42,500 nt of DNA from Apostichopus japonicus (lineage: Eukaryota; Echinodermata; Holothuroidea; Aspidochirotida; Stichopodidae), in NCBI RefSeq assembly GCF_037975245.1, contig NC_092576.1, positions 16,898,611-16,941,110 on the forward strand, read 5' to 3'. The notes under the pieces are model-generated. The model did not search any database. It saw only the letters and a program-made list of their open reading frames with translations, and was not told the origin of the DNA. Positions 36,430-42,500 of this stretch are shown in pieces (position 1 is the stretch's first letter; each line of letters begins with the position of its first letter). The translations under genes were made by a program, and so were the position numbers.

Positions 36430-37218
36430 AAATAAACCGCCATATCCTTGGCTTAAATAGCAGTGGGCCTACCGAACAATTTGTGTGATTTACTCACGTA
36501 CTTAGACCTAGCCTATGCTTCTCCATCCTCCTAAATTATTTCAACATGCCTAATCACTTCGGTAAGCTATTCCGCTCCTTCCCCCCCCCCCCAAAAAAAA
36601 ACGGTATTTTCATTGTTAGTTTGTTATCATCGATTGCAACTTTGAAAAAAAACTTTTCCACAGATTTTGCATATTTTAAATAGTAAAACATTGAAAACTG
36701 GCATAGCTACAGAAAGATAATTGCACGCAAATGCTTCTTTTCTACCTTTTTCTTGAACTACGACATATAAAAGACTATAATTCTGCCTACTGTCGGGATA
36801 CTCAAAAATATATATCATATTAACTATACAGATTACAAACGAAACCATATTTGTTACATTTAAACTACTACAAACCTCACAGAAAAAACCTTACAGCGAA
36901 TCCTCACAATATTATACTTTTGATGTAAAACGATTGCGTGTCAGGAAGTCTTCTTCTTTTCTGTTATTAATATTAATATGAGTGTTAATCTTGCCCAAAA
37001 CTGAATTAGTCCGCCAACTTCACGCCTTTTTCTTCACGAGGAGTATGCTTCAGACAGAGATACATAACAGTAATATGGTTGAGTTATTTGTGTTCTTCCT
37101 TTTATACATGCACCGCTCAAGAGATCACTCTGTTAGGTTAAGTGTGAAAGTGATACAAACCGTCAACAAGTTCATATACAAAAGATATTAGGTATTTTTA
37201 GCAACTATTGTATGTAGT
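36430..37218. other. Non-coding stretch
   Basis: Holds a C11A9 tract at about 36581-36601 and short open frames only. Confidence 0.45.
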
Positions 37219-37448
37219 CAAGAGGGTTCTTAATCCTATGCACTTAAATACTAAACTTTCTTTTCGTTTCCATTTTGAAAAGTCTGTTAGGTTATTAGTT
37301 TACAATAGAGTAGCTGGTGAATAATTACCTAAAACTTGCATAATTTTAAAAGAAAATAGCAATATTTTATAGAGCCAAGAGGGTTCTTCATCATATGCAC
37401 TTAAATACTCAGCTTTCTTTTCGTTTCCATTTTGAAAAGTATGTTAGG
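37219..37448 (+). repeat. 73-bp direct repeat, two copies
   Basis: 37219-37291 and 37376-37448 both read CAAGAGGGTTCTTNATC ... TTTCGTTTCCATTTTGAAAA ... GTTAGG with about six differences. Confidence 0.85.
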
Positions 37449-37758
37449 CAAGAAACGCGTTATTTTTTATTCTTTTATAACAACGAAGCACACATATTAA
37501 ATTTCATTCTATGATCTCTGTTGTACATTCAAAATAACGGTAATATTCGCAAATATCTGAATCGTGAAGCCACTGAGAAAGATATACACATCTTTAGTTC
37601 TTCGATAATGGAAACGCGATTTTCTATGGTCGTTCATGAATTGAAATCGCTCGACTTTAACGCCTTCAAAATACCGCTGCACGAATAGTTACATTATCTA
37701 CAAAGTCTTGTCACATAAAAACTATTCTTAAAGAGTTACATTCTTCAGGCTTTACTAT

Positions 37759-38175
37759 ATGTGCTTACGACACGTACAGTTCAAGTATTCATTACGTGAC
37801 AGTAGCCAAATAGAAACCTACCCTGTACCTACAAAATTTCCCGTTTTTGCATGTTCAAGTCACTCTCACTGGATGTTGAAATCATCTGTGTCACTTCAAA
37901 TATCTTGGTTGCGTTACACTCATCGTTCAGTTATCTTCCCACGGTTGTTCACACTAAAGGTGACGTATAATATTGAAATGAAACTATACATTAAACAACC
38001 CCTATATTTAAATGGTGATATCCGAATATACTTTCAAGTATGGAAAGTTCTGTTTAACTTTCGTGGGACACTTCCACTACATATGTCACAGGGGTGTTCA
38101 ACTTATAAGCTGTCCAAGATTACATTACAACTAAAAAATGTTATACATAACGCCCTGTTAAGTACCCTCACATAA
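37759..38175 (+). other. 138-codon open frame, unrecognised
   Basis: ATG to stop without break, mixed composition, no motif or signal I can name. A frame of this length is near what chance allows in 42 kb of this base composition, so it is recorded without claiming a gene. Confidence 0.15.
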
Positions 38176-38186
38176 CTACCTAAAAA

Positions 38187-38570
38187 GTTCCTGAATTACT
38201 TTGGTTCACTACCTTTCAAACTTTATATCTACAACAATTCTGCAACTTTGAACAAAAGGTCTAGAAGAAGTAGCACCTTTTTACATATTCAGAAAATGAC
38301 CGCTAGTGAACTACAATGACCGTTATATGAAAAATATTGATCGCATGTAGGAAAACATAACTCACACAAACCAATCACGACATTTTAGTCCTATCAATCA
38401 TTGCATTAGCTGTGGCCTACGTGGGCCCTCAATGACGACAATAAAATGTTCCTCACAGATTTGGTTCACCACCACTCAAACTTTATATCAACAACATTTC
38501 AGCAAATTTTGACAAAAGCTCAAACAGGAGTGGCATGTCTTACGTTTTCAGAGAATGGCCCTTAAAGGAA
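38187..38570 (+). repeat. ~125-bp imperfect direct repeat, period ~260
   Basis: 38187-38312 and 38447-38570 share GTTCCT, TTTGGTTCAC, CAAACTTTATAT, CAACAA, ACAAAAG and TTCAGANAATG in order, with frequent substitutions. Confidence 0.75.
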
Positions 38571-40829
38571 TGAAAATTTGACGAAAAGACAGTTGGTCAA
38601 ACACGGTGGCAAAAAGTGATAGAAAGTCGGCAAAATTGAGCGATAGCTATACCACGACTGAAAGCGTTCAGCTGACTATCGTGATAAGTTAACCATTTAT
38701 TTCAAGATAATATTATATTCACTTATAAATTAAGATCTTTCAATCCTCGGCAAGTTTACATCAACCATTACACACAGTCTTAGCAAAATAATTGAGTACC
38801 CTCTATCGAGTAACCTTAACTGACTTGCTATTTTACTTTCGAGTTTCTTTTGCATGTCTACCATAAAATACTGCTACTTTTGTTTAATACCAATTGGTTT
38901 TAGAGTAGTATCTTTTCTGTTTTCTGTATTGGTATTGCAGTTAAATTGTTAATTACTTAAAGAAATATAATTGGAAAGCAGAATATGTAAAGATAATTCA
39001 ATAATTATTTGCAAGAGTGAGGCAAAGTATGTCAACATAACAATCATCTGTTGCAACGTCTTCAGTCAGTATCATGTCTGGATATAACTCGAAGGAAGAT
39101 AAAACCTACCCTTTATTTGGAGCTACATTGGTGAGATTGACATATATTGCTGCTGTTTACAACAAAACTTCTAAACGAAAGTAAAACATAACCTTGAGAT
39201 ATTCACGTAGTGCATTGGTAAGGAATGCACACAAGATTTTTATTAGTGGCTTTCCAAACTGAATAAACATCAATATTTTCAACATTAACCTGGTCTGATA
39301 TGATGATTTCTAAGGGGGACAAAGTGAGTTTTGAAATAATGTTGTAAAATGCGATTCTGTAAAATGACCTAGTCATTTCATTTTTACTTCCATTAGTTTG
39401 TAGCGATTCTTATTAGGAGCTAAACGTTTAGGATGTTATACAGAAAATTTTATTTCATAATGATTTGAAAGAAACCAACGTAAATATATTTATGATACCA
39501 AAATAATAACCTTAGTTTGTCAATCAGTAATACCTTTAATAAACCTAAAACAAGGCCACATCGATTCGCAAAATATGGAAAAACCACTACTTCGATATTA
39601 ACGTATGTACATTTGCAAATATCAAGGTTAGATTAAAAAAGATGACCGATGTGTAATACACCGTTTCAAACACTGCTACCAGTCTCGGTTGTATTGCTAT
39701 TCTACTTTTATGTTTTCATTAGGTTTGAAAATTGCAATTTAAGCATGTACCCTTTTACAATTGAAGATGCTGGACTACTTTGTTGAACAGTTAGCTTTTT
39801 ATTGAGAAATCGAAGCCCCCATCAAATTACCCGGAAACATGCTTAAAATGTGGATATCGTAAAAAAAAAAGAGATAGGAATAGCGACATAAAGTTAGCTA
39901 GCACTTATGTTTCTTGGAATAAGACATTACAAGACTTAAAACCTCTTTAAGAGGACTAGTAATTAACCCTGATGTCTTCACCTCCAGACCAACTGAATTT
40001 AGACTAAACAACTTATCTTTTTCACTCACTGATACTCCTCTCTGTAGTCTTTTATATATTAATTCAAACCTCTAATTTATTAGCTGATGTGATGACCGGT
40101 TCAAGAAAGGGGCATATGAAAGACTCTGGTCTGCCGGTTCGGTAAATCGTGCTAGGGTTCAAGGCACACTGGAGTTTTCATAACTCTCCTGTAGTGGTTT
40201 GGCACTTTTTTGTGGCATAGGATCCCGAGTCATGTCTCCCTTGATGTCACAAAAGAACCTGGGAGGACGCTAAGAAGGTCGGTCAAATCGACATGAAGCG
40301 TCTAAGTAGCGTGCGTGAATTCTTGCCAGAGGGTCGAAACACTCTTTGCGACCGGCATGCTTGGAGGCACCTATATTGAATATACGGACGCTTTTAAGAG
40401 CCCTTGCAACATTTCATGCAAATATCAAAGCGTTTCAACTAGCGCCACCATTATTCATAAAAGCAGAAATATAGATATATTAATGGGATTATATAATACG
40501 CTAGGAAACAAGCAATCCCATTCCCCCTCTCCCTTCCCGCAATAAATGGCATTTCTTTGCTGTTAGGTATTGTTTCAGTTTGTTCAGAAAAGAGAATGCA
40601 GACAAAATGAGACTGATTAGGGGTGAAAACACTATTAATATACTACAGACCCTTACCAAGGCCGTCAGTCCTTAACATAAACTAATCGAGCCCACTCCCT
40701 AATAAAATAATATGCAGTCATGGTGATAAGGTGGTAAGGCTTCCCATGTTATACAACAGCGATACACTTGTTATAAAGAGAGCGTCTGCAGATGGATTGG
40801 ACTGAGTCATATTTGCAGTTTCACCCATA
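38571..40829. other. Non-coding stretch
   Basis: AT-rich to 40080, then a short GC-richer part (40090-40390) with no recognised gene. No repeat ends seen. Confidence 0.45.
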
Positions 40830-41037
40830 CACAGACTATCCACAGACTATCCACAGACTATCCACAGACTATCCATATACTATCCACAGACTATCCATAT
40901 ACTATCCACAGACTATCCATATACTATCCACAGACTATCCACAGACTATCCGCACAATATCCAGACATTATCAACACACTATCAACAGACTATCCACAGA
41001 CTATCAATAGACTATCAACAGACTATTCACAGACCAT
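40830..41037 (+). repeat. 11-bp minisatellite CACAGACTATC
   Basis: About 19 tandem units. Variants CATATACTATC alternate with the main unit in the middle, and CAACAGACTAT types occur at the end. The open + frame across it is a product of the repeat. Confidence 0.97.
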
Positions 41038-42500
41038 TCTAAGACTGCAAACTTTTAAAATTATCCATTTGGAAAGTGAAAACGTCAGGACTATGCAAGA
41101 TAAACCCTGGGGTGCGATTTTGTTTTCAAACAGATTTGCAATTACGGAGTTTTTAGCCAATCAGATTGTTCGTAACGTCAACATCTATAATAACCATCGC
41201 TAAGAAGTCGTAAGACAAACACTGAATCAGAAGAGTGATAAGGTCAATAGGTCTTAAAATGTCAAAACATGAATGATTTCTTTGACGTCACTGAAACAGA
41301 TTAATGTTTGTTTTTGATTGACTTGTGACACTTAGTTTAGTCTAGTTACGGGGTTTCCTTCCAAACACTCTAACTTTACTTTTAATGCTTGGATCACATA
41401 TGTTTACCTTACTTATGATACTGTAACGTTTACTCAGTCTAAGATTCCGGGGGCGCCTAAATATTCCCTACCGAGGACTGGTGGTGGTATGGAAACAAAT
41501 GCGGCTTAGATGGTTGTGTCCTAGTAACGACGAGCCTTGAATCTCGCTATCATATGCACAGAATGAAATATATGGATAAACGAGTAAAGGATGGAGTACT
41601 GAGATTTTGTAATTTATTGCTAATATCAGCCACAATACATCAGCATGAAGACCTCAATAACAACTAGAAAAACGAGGTCTCAATACCGATGTGCAGTCCT
41701 ATAACGATACGTACAAATGTGTTTAAAAGACGAATACAAAAACAAAAACAAATACAAATACGACCACAATGGTCGGAGCCAGGGCTACTACCAAACCGAA
41801 CGATTCATAACAGGAGAGAAAAGACCGACTCACAAGTCTCGAGATCTGATCCACCTGAGCTGATGAACAGACGTCACATGACCTGTAATACGTCACCGTC
41901 TAAATGGAAAGCACATGTGGCTATATACACAGTGACATGTAGCTTAGATAAATAGAGGGCGACAGAGATGATGACCCACGGCATCACAATACAAACGCTA
42001 CATTTCATCGGGTTCGTATGTACGTTATCCAAGATTCGTGAGCCGTTCTATTTAAATGGAATTCGTTTCGTGGAATGGGTACACTAAAATCAACTTCACG
42101 ACGCGAGTTTACGAGTCTTGAATGAAATTACACCAAAAATTACTGCAGCAATAGTTTGAATCGGTACAATAAGTAATTGAATTGCGCGACTAGATTAGGA
42201 CTCTAGTTAGTTCTTGTTTAAAACTTGGAAAATGATACTCGAATAATCAAGGTTGAATTTACAAAACTTTCCTGTTGAATTATATGTTTCTCCATTGGGG
42301 TAAATCATATATAGAGAGAACCATTGAATAAACACCGTACATATAGGACAAGTATTTCTTCGTTATAACGAATAGATGCCGACATTTTGGTAACCTCGAG
42401 GTGAAGGTTTCTATGGTGTAAAAACCTTCCTGCTTAAGTAATCATTAGTACATTTCTAACATCTTTCATTGATTTTCTATCCAATAAACATATAATTTAA
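41038..42500. other. Non-coding stretch to the window end
   Basis: No gene or mobile element recognised. An 88-codon frame at 41689-41955 is basic and partly simple sequence (AAACAAAAACAAATACAAAT). Confidence 0.45.

Noticed and set aside
41495-41560. tRNA-like sequence (GGCTTAGATGG and CCTTGAATCTCG)
   Set aside because: A possible T-arm exists, but no acceptor or anticodon stem can be built and the length is too short.

Overview
The window looks like AT-rich nuclear DNA of a marine invertebrate, most plausibly an echinoderm or another deuterostome. It has no bacterial gene layout, long AT microsatellites, decayed transposons of animal families, spliced-looking signals, and TAGGCCTA-rich intergenic sequence of the kind common in echinoderm assemblies. 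The species cannot be fixed from the sequence. No intact, confidently identified host gene is present. What can be read is a dense collection of mobile elements, mostly broken, in intergenic or intronic sequence.

Layout. Positions 134-3321 are a DNA transposon flanked by TTAA, with inverted ends. It carries a broken P2RX7-C-terminus-like gene on + and a broken THAP zinc-finger gene on -, facing each other; the best fit is Kolobok. From 3564 to 4676 three AT microsatellites surround an 82-bp perfect palindrome containing a hammerhead-ribozyme-like core, plus the C-terminal end of a GIY-YIG endonuclease, together a Penelope-like element remnant. From 5443 to 8048 a 1.3-kb unit with a CR1-type reverse transcriptase fragment is tandemly duplicated almost without divergence. 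From 8.05 to 16.6 kb the sequence is quiet apart from AT repeats with an embedded inverted repeat (11.2-11.4 kb), a MITE-like repeat (12.36-12.83 kb) and a possible two-exon gene fragment (15.3-16.3 kb).

From 16.6 to 20.1 kb a roughly 670-bp block is tandemly duplicated, and the second copy is split by a 2.2-kb transposon that itself contains a hAT-like MITE with an 8-bp target duplication. From 23.0 to 26.2 kb there is another hAT-like element with perfect target duplication, then a composite of two sister MITEs enclosing 1.7 kb. Its outer flanks match each other and its inner flanks match each other, which suggests capture of a DNA circle by recombination between MITEs. Positions 26352-27268 are an inverted-repeat element, possibly Mutator-like, filled with two minisatellites.

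From 27.3 to 42.5 kb the sequence is mostly unassigned. It contains a second copy of the 12.4-kb MITE (31.1 kb), a second AT-embedded repeat locus (32.4-32.95 kb), a second hammerhead-like motif (34.43 kb), a tRNA-like SINE relic (36.4 kb), imperfect direct repeats (37-38.6 kb) and an 11-bp minisatellite (40.83-41.04 kb).

The most interesting points are the TTAA element that pairs a P2RX7-like domain with THAP, the ribozyme-bearing palindrome beside a Penelope-type endonuclease end, and the nested target-site pattern of the 23.8-26.2 kb composite. No database search was possible; family names rest on recognised motifs.
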